Part shown: piece after piece, positions 8,306-18,005 of the stretch
How the letters are laid out: the number at the start of each line of letters is the position of its first letter
Numbering within the stretch: position 1 is the first letter of the stretch
Program-made: the position numbers and the translations under genes
NCBI GenBank assembly: GCA_902522585.1
Contig: CABYWI010000006.1
Coordinates: 1-37,705 of the forward strand
DNA from: an uncultured Alphaproteobacteria bacterium
GTDB lineage: Bacteria > Pseudomonadota > Alphaproteobacteria > HIMB59
Direction of reading: 5' to 3'
DNA: 37,705 nucleotides
The notes under the pieces: model-generated
Database searches by the model: none
What the model saw: the letters and a program-made list of their open reading frames with translations, nothing else
What the model was told of the DNA's origin: nothing

Positions 8306-9316
8306 TTGTTGGGTTACAGTATGTTCAGATTTTTTAATTCAAAAAAATGGTTTTTTTGGGCTTGGGTAGGTTCCATTGCTATAGTGGGAAGCATTGGGGT
8401 GCAAGTTTATATAGATGTTCTAATAAATGATTGGTTTGGAACTTTTTATGACATGATACAAAAAGCACTTGCTGAGCCAAATGCAATTACTATTGAGGAA
8501 TATTGGAGCGGCTTGTTATCATTTATTACTTTGGCAGGAATATATATAGCTATTTATGTTGTAGTAGCATTTTTTACTCAACATTTTTTATTCAGATGGA
8601 GAACTGCAATGGTGGAGTGGTACCACAGTGTGTACAATTATGCTCGAAAAATTGAGGGAGCCTCACAGCGTGTTCAAGAGGATACAATTAAGTTTACAAG
8701 AATTATGGAAGGTCTCGGAACGAGCTTAATTGAGTCAATAATAACTGTTTTTATGTTTTTACCAGTGTTACTTACGGCAAGTGCGGGAATTCCCATATTC
8801 TTTTTTGGAGATTGGGAGTATGGTTTAGTTGTTGGTGCTTTAATTTGGTCAATTGGTGGAACAGTTTTCTTAATATTACTTGGTATTATACTAAGACTTG
8901 TAGGAGTTGAATATGATTTACAGAAACAGGAAGCTGCATATAGAAAAATGTTAGTAATTGCTGAAGATGATGAAACCGTTCGACCAAAAACAATTAATGA
9001 GTTGTTTGATGATGTTCGAAAAATAAATTACTTATCTTACATTAGGTATTTTTATTTCAACATCGGAAGAATTGCATACTTGCAAGCAAATGTTTTAAGC
9101 GCATATGTGTTTTTAGCACCAGCAATTGTTGCTGGCGCTGTTACACTTGGCGTTATGCAACAAATTATTCGTGCATTTGGTAGAGTTGAAGGTTCACTGC
9201 AATATCTCCTAAAATCATGGCCAACTATTATAGAGTTGGCTAGTGTAATTAAACGGTTGAGAGAGTTTGAGAGAGAGCTAAAAGCCTCTACAGATACTGC
9301 CAAGGCGCCTGAGTAA
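8306..9316 (+). CDS. SbmA/BacA-like peptide/vitamin transporter
   Basis: FNSKKWFFWAWVGSIAIVGSIGVQVYIDVLINDWFGTFYDMIQKAL, FRWRTAMVEWYHS, ASQRVQEDTIKFTRIMEGLGTSLIESI. The ORF starts at TTG; ATG at 8321 is an alternative start. Confidence 0.85.
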   Translation: MLGYSMFRFFNSKKWFFWAWVGSIAIVGSIGVQVYIDVLINDWFGTFYDMIQKALAEPNAITIEEYWSGLLSFITLAGIYIAIYVVVAFFTQHFLFRWRTAMVEWYHSVYNYARKIEGASQRVQEDTIKFTRIMEGLGTSLIESIITVFMFLPVLLTASAGIPIFFFGDWEYGLVVGALIWSIGGTVFLILLGIILRLVGVEYDLQKQEAAYRKMLVIAEDDETVRPKTINELFDDVRKINYLSYIRYFYFNIGRIAYLQANVLSAYVFLAPAIVAGAVTLGVMQQIIRAFGRVEGSLQYLLKSWPTIIELASVIKRLREFERELKASTDTAKAPE

Positions 9317-9425
9317 AAATTTTAGACATTACATAAATCGCACTTATTGCAATAACTAAAATAACTGCCCAAACCCACTTATTTTTGCTTTCGTAGTTTT
9401 CACCATTATTATTTGCATCAGCCAT
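9288..9425 (-). CDS. 45-aa single-TM small protein
   Basis: Manual translation MADANNNGENYESKNKWVWAVILVIAISAIYVMSKIFTQAPWQYL then TAG. Polar N-terminus followed by one TM helix. 29-bp convergent overlap with the sbmA-like 3' end. Confidence 0.5.
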   Translation of the reverse strand: MADANNNGENYESKNKWVWAVILVIAISAIYVMSKIFTQAPWQYL

Positions 9426-9460
9426 AAATTTTAATTAATACAAAAATTCAAAAAAATCAA

Positions 9461-9967
9461 TTAGGCTTTTTTGAAAAAACGAGTTCGAGATATTTCTTCA
9501 TAATTTATAAAAAGTTTTTGTGCTAATAAATTGCTTTTTTCTACACCTTTAATAACTAAATCGAGTTTATTTTCTTTAGAAATTGACTCAATTTTATTTA
9601 CCAAGGCACGTGCGACTCCAATTTTCCTAAAATCCGGCAATACAAATAGAACATCAAGCTCAATTATTTTTTGATAATAAGTTTCGTTTATTTTTGCCAC
9701 AATAATGCCCATGAATTTATCCTCATTTTTAGCTGCGAAAGCAAAGAAATCATCCTGAAAAATATTATTCCAAAACATATCAAAATTAATATTTTCATAT
9801 TGGAAATTATGAGAGGGAAGAGACAGCTCAATGATATTTTCCCAGCTTTTCATATGAATTTGTTTAGGTTTTTCAATGGTAAACATTAAATAGAATTCTA
9901 TCAATTTCGTGATTGCACTAAAAGTATTTATTATTGAGTATCTTGATCTAGAAGATATAGTCCCCAT
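9461..9967 (-). CDS. GNAT-family N-acetyltransferase
   Basis: [31 protein letters not shown] acetyl-CoA-binding motif and C-terminal [15 protein letters not shown]-like end. True start probably downstream of the listed Met. Confidence 0.75.
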   Translation of the reverse strand: MGTISSRSRYSIINTFSAITKLIEFYLMFTIEKPKQIHMKSWENIIELSLPSHNFQYENINFDMFWNNIFQDDFFAFAAKNEDKFMGIIVAKINETYYQKIIELDVLFVLPDFRKIGVARALVNKIESISKENKLDLVIKGVEKSNLLAQKLFINYEEISRTRFFKKA

Positions 9968-9982
9968 TTCTTATATAAATAT

Positions 9983-10567
9983 ATGTTCGATCAGCTAAAA
10001 AAATATTTTGAGTCTATTAAATCACGTGACCCTGCTGCTACTTCTTTACTTTTAGTGCTACTAACGTACCCAGGTGTAAAAGCAGTTTTTTTTTATCGAA
10101 TAGCAAATTTTATTTGGGAACTTAATTTAAAAATTCTTGCCAGAATGATTTCACAGTTGGCACGTTTTTTAACTGGTATAGAAATACACCCAGCTGCCAA
10201 GATAGGTAAAAACTTATTCATTGATCATGGGATGGGTGTTGTCATAGGTGAAACAGCTCAAATAGGTGACAATGTAACATTGTACCATGGGGTAACTTTA
10301 GGTGGCATATCACCAGCAATTAAATCATCAGAACAAGTAGGTATTAAAAGACACCCTACTTTAGAAAATGATGTAATTGTCGGATCAGGAGCACAGATTT
10401 TAGGACCAGTAATAGTAAAAAATTGTGCACGCATTGGTTCCAATGCTGTTGTCACAAAAGATGTGCCTAGAGGTGGTATCATGGTTGGTATTCCAGCTAA
10501 AAATATCAAAACAGGAACAAAAAAGCCTGATACAAGTTTTGCTCCTTATGCAGTCACTAAAAAATAA
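9983..10567 (+). CDS. cysE: Serine O-acetyltransferase
   Basis: Left-handed beta-helix hexapeptide repeats, [44 protein letters not shown]. Confidence 0.9.
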   Translation: MFDQLKKYFESIKSRDPAATSLLLVLLTYPGVKAVFFYRIANFIWELNLKILARMISQLARFLTGIEIHPAAKIGKNLFIDHGMGVVIGETAQIGDNVTLYHGVTLGGISPAIKSSEQVGIKRHPTLENDVIVGSGAQILGPVIVKNCARIGSNAVVTKDVPRGGIMVGIPAKNIKTGTKKPDTSFAPYAVTKK

Positions 10568-10578
10568 AAGGAGTATTA

Positions 10579-11019
10579 ATGAGCATAGTAAACTTTACCC
10601 CAATGGAGTCTCTCCTTGGTGGATTAATTATAGGACTGGCTATTGCCATTCTCTATTTAACAAGAGGTAATTTCACTGGTATCAGTGAAATTTATTTCAA
10701 TGTAATCTCTATTAATAAATCTGGATTTCTATGGGGGTTTTTTTTCATTTTAGGATTAATTGTAGGACCCGTCATTTTGAGTTTTTTTTCCTATAATGAT
10801 TTAGGTTTTGAAATGCCAAACACTAATCCAATTATTGTGATTTTAGGTGGCTTACTCGTTGGATATGGAACCCAATTGGGTTCGGGATGTATATTTGGGC
10901 ATGGGATATGTGGTATTGGAAGATTGTCTGTTAGATCAATGGTCGGGGCTTGCATATTCATAGGTGCTGGTGTGTTGACAGTCCTCATTTCAAAATCACT
11001 TGGATGGGTGGCGCTGTAA
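10579..11019 (+). CDS. YeeE/YedE-family membrane protein (N-terminal half type)
   Basis: ILGGLLVGYGTQLGSGCIFGHGICGIGRLSVRSMVGACIF, the typical GxGCxxGHGxCG motif. Confidence 0.85.
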   Translation: MSIVNFTPMESLLGGLIIGLAIAILYLTRGNFTGISEIYFNVISINKSGFLWGFFFILGLIVGPVILSFFSYNDLGFEMPNTNPIIVILGGLLVGYGTQLGSGCIFGHGICGIGRLSVRSMVGACIFIGAGVLTVLISKSLGWVAL

Positions 11020-11435
11020 TGATGAAAAATATTATTGTACCCTTAACTAGCGGTATCATTTTTGGAATTGGGCTTGTGATTGCTGGGATGACTAATCCCA
11101 CTAAAGTAATGGGTTTTTTTAATATATTTGGAAACTGGGATCCATCACTGATCTTTGTGATGGTTGGCGCGATTGCTGTTAGTATGCCTGTTTTCTTATT
11201 ATTAAGTAAAAAAATGTCAGCCCCACTTTTTAATAAGGAGGGAGGATTTAACCAGCAATTAAATAAAAATATCGATAGTCCTTTAATCTTTGGTTCATCA
11301 ATTTTTGGAATTGGATGGGCACTGGTTGGATTTTGTCCAGGTCCTGCTATCTCTGCACTTACTCAAGTTGATGGCAATGTCTTTATCTTTTTTATTGCTA
11401 TGTCCATTGGCATGCTAATCAAAAAAAGATTTTAA
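11019..11435 (+). CDS. YeeE/YedE-family membrane protein (C-terminal half type)
   Basis: GIGLVIAGMTNPTKVMGFFNIFGNWDPSLIFVMVGAI, FGIGWALVGFCPGPAI. TAATG overlap with the upstream half; the longer ORF from 10950 is out-of-frame extension. Confidence 0.85.
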   Translation: MMKNIIVPLTSGIIFGIGLVIAGMTNPTKVMGFFNIFGNWDPSLIFVMVGAIAVSMPVFLLLSKKMSAPLFNKEGGFNQQLNKNIDSPLIFGSSIFGIGWALVGFCPGPAISALTQVDGNVFIFFIAMSIGMLIKKRF

Positions 11436-12421
11436 ATTTGATTAATTCGTTCAAGTAGCTGGTCAGTAATTTCAATATCTTGATTTTGGTTTTGCTGAAA
11501 AGCTGCTTGTCGCTTAGAGCCGGGTAATCTCGCACCCTCTTGTTCTGTGATTGAGTTTATTAGAGAATTTAATGACTCTTTGTAAGTAGGATTAAATTTT
11601 TCTGGATCAATAGCTATAAAGAATTGTCCTGTGCTTGGAGGGCCTCCATCTTCGCCCGCAAAAGAAGATGCTTGGGTTCCTAAATTTCCACCAGCAATAC
11701 AAGCAGTAAAAATTTCAACAAGTAAACCAGTTCCAAAACCTTTATACCCGCCGCTTGGTGCCATAGTTCCTTTGAGAGCTGCTTGAGCATCAGTTGTTGT
11801 ACGGCCCTCACTATCGAAAGCCCATCCCTCTGGTATAGGCTCTCCTGTTTTAGCTCTGACAGAAATTTCACTTTTGGCTACTACGCTTGCTGATTGATCT
11901 ATAATAATTTCAGCTCTTCCATCGAAAGGAACAGCTAGAGAAAAAGGATTGGTACCTACAACAGGTTTAACTCCGCCCAAAGGAGCAATGGAGGCTGGAG
12001 CATTAGTGAATCCAAGACCGATAAAACCCTTTTCCGCAATTCGCTTAGTATGAAAACCTAAAACCCCACAATTGTAAGAATTGTAAACTGACATACATGA
12101 AATAGCCTCTTTAGAGCACATTTCGAAAAATAAAGGGAGTCCTTTATTAATAGCACTATGAGCAAAGCCATTATCTGAGTTAACTTTGAGAGCAGAATTG
12201 GATAATTTTTCAAATGACGAGTTAGCTTTTCCTTTTATTTTTCCAATTTTCAGATGATTGCAGTAAATTGGCAAATAATGGAAACCGTGACTTTTAATCC
12301 CACTAAATTCTGCATCTAGTATTCCATCGATAATTCCATGTGTATTATCCTCAGAACAGCCTGATTTTATTAACTTTTCTTGAGCTAATTTATATGCTGT
12401 TGATTTGTCGAAATTTGGCAC
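11432..12421 (-). CDS. Ldh2-family malate/L-lactate dehydrogenase-like oxidoreductase
   Basis: SHGFHYLPIYCNHLKIG, GFTNAPASIAPLGGVKPVVGTNPFSLAVP, SGGYKGFGTGLLVEIFTACIAGG. Confidence 0.9.
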   Translation of the reverse strand: MPNFDKSTAYKLAQEKLIKSGCSEDNTHGIIDGILDAEFSGIKSHGFHYLPIYCNHLKIGKIKGKANSSFEKLSNSALKVNSDNGFAHSAINKGLPLFFEMCSKEAISCMSVYNSYNCGVLGFHTKRIAEKGFIGLGFTNAPASIAPLGGVKPVVGTNPFSLAVPFDGRAEIIIDQSASVVAKSEISVRAKTGEPIPEGWAFDSEGRTTTDAQAALKGTMAPSGGYKGFGTGLLVEIFTACIAGGNLGTQASSFAGEDGGPPSTGQFFIAIDPEKFNPTYKESLNSLINSITEQEGARLPGSKRQAAFQQNQNQDIEITDQLLERINQI

Positions 12422-12580
12422 ATCAGAATTAGATAACTTTTTTTGAGCTATTCAAGGAAAATCATAAAATTACTCAAAAAAAAATCCCATAAATAATTTG
12501 CATGATAAAAGCGTAAATGATTAACTAAACTTCTTAAGACTAATAAATATTTATTAATTATAAATGAGGAGAAAACAAAT

Positions 12581-13588
12581 ATGACATATTTGAGAAATAT
12601 ATTCTTCACAGTGCTTCTAGCTTTAGGCTTTAGTTCAATTACAACTACTGCCTCTGCTTGCTCGCTTACAGTTGCTAATATGAACTGGGCGTCAGCAAAT
12701 CTTATGGCAGAAGTTGATAAATTCATTTTAGAAAATGGATTTGGTTGTGAAGTTGAATTAGTAGAAGGTGCAACTATGCCTACTTTTACAAGTATGGCTG
12801 AAAAAGGTGAACCAGACGTAGCTCCAGAATTTTGGGCAAACGCTGCTCTAGTGCCTTTACAAGCTGCTGAAGCAGAAGGTACAATAGTATCTCTTAACAA
12901 AGCCCCTATTACAGGTCTTGGTGAGGGATGGTGGATTCCACCTGCAACTTTAGAAGCTCACCCAGAGTTAACATCTGCTGAAGCTATTTTAGCAAGACCA
13001 GATTTATTTCCACACCCTGAAGACTCATCAAAAGGAGCTTTTGTAGGTTGTCCAGCTGGTTGGGGTTGCCAATTAATCAATGCTCAACAATATAAAGGTT
13101 GGGACATGGAAGCAAAAGGATGGCTCTTAGTTGATCCTGGTTCTGCTGCAGGTCTTGATGGTTCAATGGCAAAAGCTGTTGAGAGAGGTGAGAACTGGTT
13201 TGGTTATTATTGGTCTCCAACTTCTATGATCGGAAAATATAACATGGTTTCTGTTGATATGGGAGAATGGGGTGGAGATGATAACTGGCACAACTGTGTT
13301 GTTAAGCCTGAGCAAGAGTGTGGCGATCCAAAGCCAACTTCATGGATTAAATCAGAAGTGTACACAATCGCATCATCAAATTTCGTAGAACAAGCTGGTC
13401 AAGACGGTATTTTCTATCTTAGAAGTCGTACATGGCCTGGTCCTGTTATGAACTCAATGTTAGTTTACATGGCAGACAACCAAGCTGAAGGTTCTGATGC
13501 AGCAATTGAATTCTTACTACAACATGAAGATGTGTGGAAAGATTGGGTTGGTGCAGATATGAGAATTAAAATTAAGAACGCCCTATAA
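12581..13588 (+). CDS. Glycine betaine/proline-type ABC transporter substrate-binding protein
   Basis: Signal peptide then NMNWASANLMAEVDKFILENGFGCEVELVEG, PDVAPEFWAN (OpuAC fold). Aromatic-rich sequence around the ligand site. Confidence 0.9.
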   Translation: MTYLRNIFFTVLLALGFSSITTTASACSLTVANMNWASANLMAEVDKFILENGFGCEVELVEGATMPTFTSMAEKGEPDVAPEFWANAALVPLQAAEAEGTIVSLNKAPITGLGEGWWIPPATLEAHPELTSAEAILARPDLFPHPEDSSKGAFVGCPAGWGCQLINAQQYKGWDMEAKGWLLVDPGSAAGLDGSMAKAVERGENWFGYYWSPTSMIGKYNMVSVDMGEWGGDDNWHNCVVKPEQECGDPKPTSWIKSEVYTIASSNFVEQAGQDGIFYLRSRTWPGPVMNSMLVYMADNQAEGSDAAIEFLLQHEDVWKDWVGADMRIKIKNAL

Positions 13589-13609
13589 TTTCTTAATTTT
13601 TAAAAATTT

Positions 13610-13639
13610 ATCGAACCCGTGTTTAACGGGTTCGATTTT
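13610..13639 (+). terminator. Hairpin between SBP and permease (attenuator-like terminator)
   Basis: ATCGAACCCG-tgtttaa-CGGGTTCGAT followed by TTT; perfect 10-bp stem. Confidence 0.7.
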
Positions 13640-13672
13640 CAAATAAAAAAGAATTAAAATAGATATAAAAAT

Positions 13673-14560
13673 ATGAGTTTTTTTAATGAAATCCCAGAAA
13701 TGGGCAGAGAGTCACTTCGTGACTTGAAAAAAGGTATAGATTTAAATTTCAAAGAATTTTCAAGAAGTTATGGAGATGGTATAGAGAATTTTTTTGATCC
13801 CCTACTTATGTTCTTAGTATGGTTAGAAAAATTACTTGTTAATTCACCCTGGCCATTGGTTATATTAGTTTTAGCAGGCTTGGCATGGATTGGTTCTAGG
13901 AACTTGAAGCTTGTTGCAGGAACAATAGTGTCCTTTATGGTTATAGGTTATTTTGGTATGTGGGAAGATACAATGTCCACCATAGCAATTATTTCAGTAG
14001 CTACCCTAGTTTGTATAGTTGTAGGAATTCCTCTGGGAATTTTAATGTCAAGATCTAGGAAAATTGAAGCGGGAATAACTCCTATATTAGATGTCATGCA
14101 AACTGTCCCTAGTTTTGTTTACCTTATACCTATTATTATGTTATTGGGTATTGGAAAAGTTCCAGGATTAATAGCTGTATGTATTTATGCAATTCCACCT
14201 ATTGTTCGTCTAACGAATTTAGGCATCAGAGAGGTAGACAAAGAATGTCTTGAAGCTGTTGATTCATTTGGCGCTACTAGCTGGCAGAGATTAACAAGAG
14301 TTCAAATGCCTTTAGCTTTACCAACTATATTTGCAGGTGTTAATCAAACAATAATGATGGCTCTTGCAATGGTTGTAATAGCCTCGATGATTGGTGTCAA
14401 AGGCTTAGGGGTTCCGGTTCTGAGAGCAGTGTCAAATCAATACTTAGCGCTAGGTATGTTAAATGGATTGGCCATCGTTGCTCTTGCAATTATTTTTGAT
14501 CGTGTCTCACAACAATATGGAAAAAGACTGCAGAAACATAGAGAAGGAAGAAATTTATGA
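13673..14560 (+). CDS. proW: Glycine betaine/proline-type ABC permease (ProW/OpuAB)
   Basis: GIPLGILMSRSRKIEAGITPILDVMQTVPSFVYLIPIIMLLGIGKVPGLIAVCIYAIPPIVRLTNLGIREV. Confidence 0.92.
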   Translation: MSFFNEIPEMGRESLRDLKKGIDLNFKEFSRSYGDGIENFFDPLLMFLVWLEKLLVNSPWPLVILVLAGLAWIGSRNLKLVAGTIVSFMVIGYFGMWEDTMSTIAIISVATLVCIVVGIPLGILMSRSRKIEAGITPILDVMQTVPSFVYLIPIIMLLGIGKVPGLIAVCIYAIPPIVRLTNLGIREVDKECLEAVDSFGATSWQRLTRVQMPLALPTIFAGVNQTIMMALAMVVIASMIGVKGLGVPVLRAVSNQYLALGMLNGLAIVALAIIFDRVSQQYGKRLQKHREGRNL

Positions 14561-15579
14561 GTGATATAAAAATTAAAATTGATTCACTCTATAAAATCTT
14601 TGGGAAAAATCCTAAAGAGGCCCTTGAGCATGTTAAACAAGGAGTTGGAAAAGATGAGCTTCTTGAAAAACACAATCATGTTTTAGGTTTAAGTGATATT
14701 AACATTGATATTGTTGATAAATCCATCCAAGTTATTATGGGATTATCTGGTTCAGGAAAATCCACTTTAATAAGACACATTAATAGACTAATTGAACCAA
14801 CGGCTGGAAATTTATTTGTTGAAGGCAGTGATGTGCTTAAATATGATGAAAATACCCTAAGAGAATTTAGAAGAACTAGAACCGCAATGGTTTTCCAAAG
14901 ATTTGCACTTATGCCTCATATGACTATCCTAAAAAATGTAAGTTTAGGATTAGAACTACAGGGCAAAGAAGAAGAAGAAATTAGAAATAGTGCAATGAAG
15001 TGGATAGAAAAAGTAGGTCTGAACGGCTATGAGGACAGATACCCTCAACATTTATCAGGTGGAATGCAACAAAGAGTTGGTCTGGCTAGGGCCCTTACAA
15101 ATGATACAGATATTCTTTTAATGGATGAGGCTTTTAGTGCATTAGACCCTCTAATTAGAAAAGATATGCAAGATATTTTGCTTAATTTACAAGAAGAACT
15201 TCATAAAACCGTTGTTTTTATTACTCATGACCTAGACGAAGCTTTAAAAATTGGAGACAGAATAGCAATCCTAAAAGATGGTATTATGGATCAAGAGGGT
15301 CTTCCCGTTGACATACTATTGAATCCAAAAACTGAATATGTCTCAAACTTTGTAGAGGATGTTAATAGATCTAGGGTTCTTAAAGCAAAACATATCATGA
15401 AAAAAGCAAATGGCACTGACCTTTCCAAAGGAATGCCTGTTAATGAAAATGACTTTATAGAGTCTTTCATCGATAAAGTTGTAGCTGAAAAGCCTGAATT
15501 TATTGTAGTCCAAGACTCAAATAAGAATAATATTGGTAGTTTAAGCACAAAAAGATTATCTGAAGTTTTAAAAAAATAA
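14557..15579 (+). CDS. proV: Glycine betaine/proline-type ABC ATPase (ProV/OpuAA)
   Basis: IVDKSIQVIMGLSGSGKSTLIRHINRLIEPTAG, LSGGMQQRVGLARAL, LLMDEAFSALDPLIRKDMQ. ATGA coupling with the permease. Confidence 0.93.
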   Translation: MSDIKIKIDSLYKIFGKNPKEALEHVKQGVGKDELLEKHNHVLGLSDINIDIVDKSIQVIMGLSGSGKSTLIRHINRLIEPTAGNLFVEGSDVLKYDENTLREFRRTRTAMVFQRFALMPHMTILKNVSLGLELQGKEEEEIRNSAMKWIEKVGLNGYEDRYPQHLSGGMQQRVGLARALTNDTDILLMDEAFSALDPLIRKDMQDILLNLQEELHKTVVFITHDLDEALKIGDRIAILKDGIMDQEGLPVDILLNPKTEYVSNFVEDVNRSRVLKAKHIMKKANGTDLSKGMPVNENDFIESFIDKVVAEKPEFIVVQDSNKNNIGSLSTKRLSEVLKK

Positions 15580-15588
15580 TTACTCTTT

Positions 15589-17040
15589 ATGTTTGGAAGG
15601 AAATCTAACTTCATCAATGGGAACTGGGTTGAAGGTGAAGGTGAGATAATTAATATAAACCCTTCTGATACAAATGATTTAATAGATAATAATTCTAACG
15701 CCACTTATGATCAATTAAACGATGCAATTAATGCCGCTCAGATAGCTCAAAGAAAATGGGAAGATGTTGGAATAGAAAAAAGAGCTAATATTTTGCACAA
15801 TATTGGAAGTGAGCTGATTAATCAGTCAAAAGAAATTGGCACTCTTTTATCAAGAGAAGAGGGTAAAACATTACCAGAAGGTATTGGGGAAGTTGTTAGA
15901 TCTGGTCAACAGTTTCAATACTACGCAGCGAGTGCTCTAAGACAATTTGGAGAAAACATTGCCTCTACTAGAGAAGGAGTATCAGTTGAATTAACCAGAG
16001 AGCCGATTGGAGTTTGTGGCATTATTTCTCCTTGGAATTTTCCAATTGCAATTGCTGCTTGGAAATCTGCACCTGCAATGGCTTTTGGAAATGCTATAGT
16101 TTTGAAACCAGCTTCTCAAACTCCTGCCAGTGCTATTGCCCTTACAAAAATTATAAGTGAACAAAAAGATATACCTGAAGGTTTATTTAACTTAGTTTTA
16201 GGTGGTGGTGGAACAATAGGCCATCAAATTTCAGAACATACAAATATTAACGCAATTAGTTTCACTGGTTCAGTTAACGTAGGACAAACTATTTACCAAG
16301 AAGCTGCAAAAACTATGAAGAAAATGCAGTTAGAAATGGGCTCTAAAAATCCACTATTAATAATGGATGATGCGGACTTAGAAATTGCTGTTACATGTGC
16401 AACTAATGGGGCTTACGGAGGAACAGGTCAAAAATGTACAGCTTCATCTAGATTAATTGTGCATGAAAAAGTTTATAAAGAATTTATTGAAAGATTAATA
16501 AATAGTATTAGTGCCTTGAAAGTTGGTCATGCTTTAAAAGAAGATTCACAAATGGGTCCTGTATCGAGTGAGAGTCAATTAAAGTCAAATCTTGATTATG
16601 TAGAGAAGGGGAAAAATGAGGCTAAACTTGCCTATGGTGGGAATATTATCAACTTGGATACGCCAGGATATTATATGGAGCCTACCCTTTTCATTGATGG
16701 TGATAATAAATCAACGATCAATCAAGAAGAAATGTTTGGTCCTATAGCTTGCGTCATTCCTGTAAAATCATATGAAGAGGGGCTCGAAGTATCAAATGAT
16801 ACAATATTTGGTCTATCTAGTGGGATCATTACTCAATCCCTTAGTATGGCTGCTGATTTTAAAAAAAATATTAAAACTGGAGTAACTACTGTCAATCTTC
16901 CTACTGCAGGATTAGATTATCACGTACCTTTTGGGGGACGTAAGGCCTCTTCTTTTGGCCCAAGAGAACAAGGAACATACGCACATGAGTTTTTTACTCA
17001 AGTTAAAACAACTTATGTAAACCCTGGCAAAATTAAGTGA
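15589..17040 (+). CDS. NAD(P)-dependent aldehyde dehydrogenase
   Basis: ALDH motifs GVCGIISPWNFPIAIAAWKSAPAMAFGNAIVLKPASQTPASA, FTGSVNVG, LEMGSKNPLLIMDDADL, GGTGQKCTASSRLIV. Confidence 0.92.
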   Translation: MFGRKSNFINGNWVEGEGEIININPSDTNDLIDNNSNATYDQLNDAINAAQIAQRKWEDVGIEKRANILHNIGSELINQSKEIGTLLSREEGKTLPEGIGEVVRSGQQFQYYAASALRQFGENIASTREGVSVELTREPIGVCGIISPWNFPIAIAAWKSAPAMAFGNAIVLKPASQTPASAIALTKIISEQKDIPEGLFNLVLGGGGTIGHQISEHTNINAISFTGSVNVGQTIYQEAAKTMKKMQLEMGSKNPLLIMDDADLEIAVTCATNGAYGGTGQKCTASSRLIVHEKVYKEFIERLINSISALKVGHALKEDSQMGPVSSESQLKSNLDYVEKGKNEAKLAYGGNIINLDTPGYYMEPTLFIDGDNKSTINQEEMFGPIACVIPVKSYEEGLEVSNDTIFGLSSGIITQSLSMAADFKKNIKTGVTTVNLPTAGLDYHVPFGGRKASSFGPREQGTYAHEFFTQVKTTYVNPGKIK

Positions 17041-18005
17041 ACTATAAAATAGACAATTTACAATATTGTAATTGGTCTAAAGAAATCTTTGAAATTAATC
17101 GTGAAGCAAATCTTGACGCTGTCCATGCAACTATTTGTTATCATGAGGATTATGACGAACTGCAAATTAATATTGATTTATGGAAAAAATATTTTGAAAA
17201 TTATTCTTCTTTAATTTTTCAAGGATTTAACTCTAAAGATATAGAAAGAGCCAAACAAGAAAATAAAACAGCAATTTTTTTTGGCCTACAAAATTGTTCT
17301 CCCATTGAGGATAATATTGAATATGTAGAAGTATTAAAAAAACAAGGTGTTCTTTTTATGCAGCTCACTTATAACAATCAATCTCTGTTGGCAACAGGTT
17401 GTTATGAAGAGAAAGATGCTGGTATTACGAGAATGGGAAGAGAAGTTATTAAAGAAATGAATAGGGTGAAGATGATTATTGATATGTCTCACTCAGCTGA
17501 ACTATCAACTCTTGAAGCTATAGAAATTTCTCAAGAACCGATTGTAGTTAGCCATGCCAATCCATCTTTTTGGCATAAAGGATTAAGAAATAAATCAGAC
17601 ACAATCTTAAAAGAATTAAATAATTCTGGAGGTATGATTGGTTTCTCTATTTATCCTCATCACCTCAAAGGTGCATCGGAATGTACTCTCGACTCTTTTT
17701 GTGAAATGGTAGCAGAAACTACTAAAAAAATATCAGTCAAACAAATAGGCATTGGCTCGGATCTTTGCATTCGACATCCTGATAGTATTGTGGAGTGGAT
17801 GCGAAATGGAACATGGACTAAAACAAAAGATTTTGGAGAAGGTAGCTCTAATAATCCAGGCTTTCCTCCTCAACCCTCCTGGTTTGAGGACGCTAGAGGG
17901 TTTAGCAATTTAGACAGAGGTTTGAGAAAAGTTGGTTTTAATGAAGAAGAGACTCGCGACATATTAGGAAATAATTGGTACAATTTTTATCGAAAGTTTG
18001 ATTAA
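17037..18005 (+). CDS. Peptidase M19 (membrane/renal dipeptidase)-like protein, variant N-terminus
   Basis: MIIDMSHSAELSTLEAIEISQEPIVVSHANP, RNKSDTILKELNNSGGMIGFSIYP, IGIGSDLC. Start region reads IDNLQYCNWS instead of the canonical DGHxD. GTG start overlapping the ALDH stop. Confidence 0.85.
   Translation: MNYKIDNLQYCNWSKEIFEINREANLDAVHATICYHEDYDELQINIDLWKKYFENYSSLIFQGFNSKDIERAKQENKTAIFFGLQNCSPIEDNIEYVEVLKKQGVLFMQLTYNNQSLLATGCYEEKDAGITRMGREVIKEMNRVKMIIDMSHSAELSTLEAIEISQEPIVVSHANPSFWHKGLRNKSDTILKELNNSGGMIGFSIYPHHLKGASECTLDSFCEMVAETTKKISVKQIGIGSDLCIRHPDSIVEWMRNGTWTKTKDFGEGSSNNPGFPPQPSWFEDARGFSNLDRGLRKVGFNEEETRDILGNNWYNFYRKFD

Noticed and set aside
12448-12900. 150-aa minus ORF
   Set aside because: Antisense to the SBP start; the SBP has clear signal peptide and fold, so this is a shadow ORF.
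15291-15704. 137-aa minus ORF
   Set aside because: Antisense to the 3' end of proV and the ALDH start; low-complexity composition, no family match.
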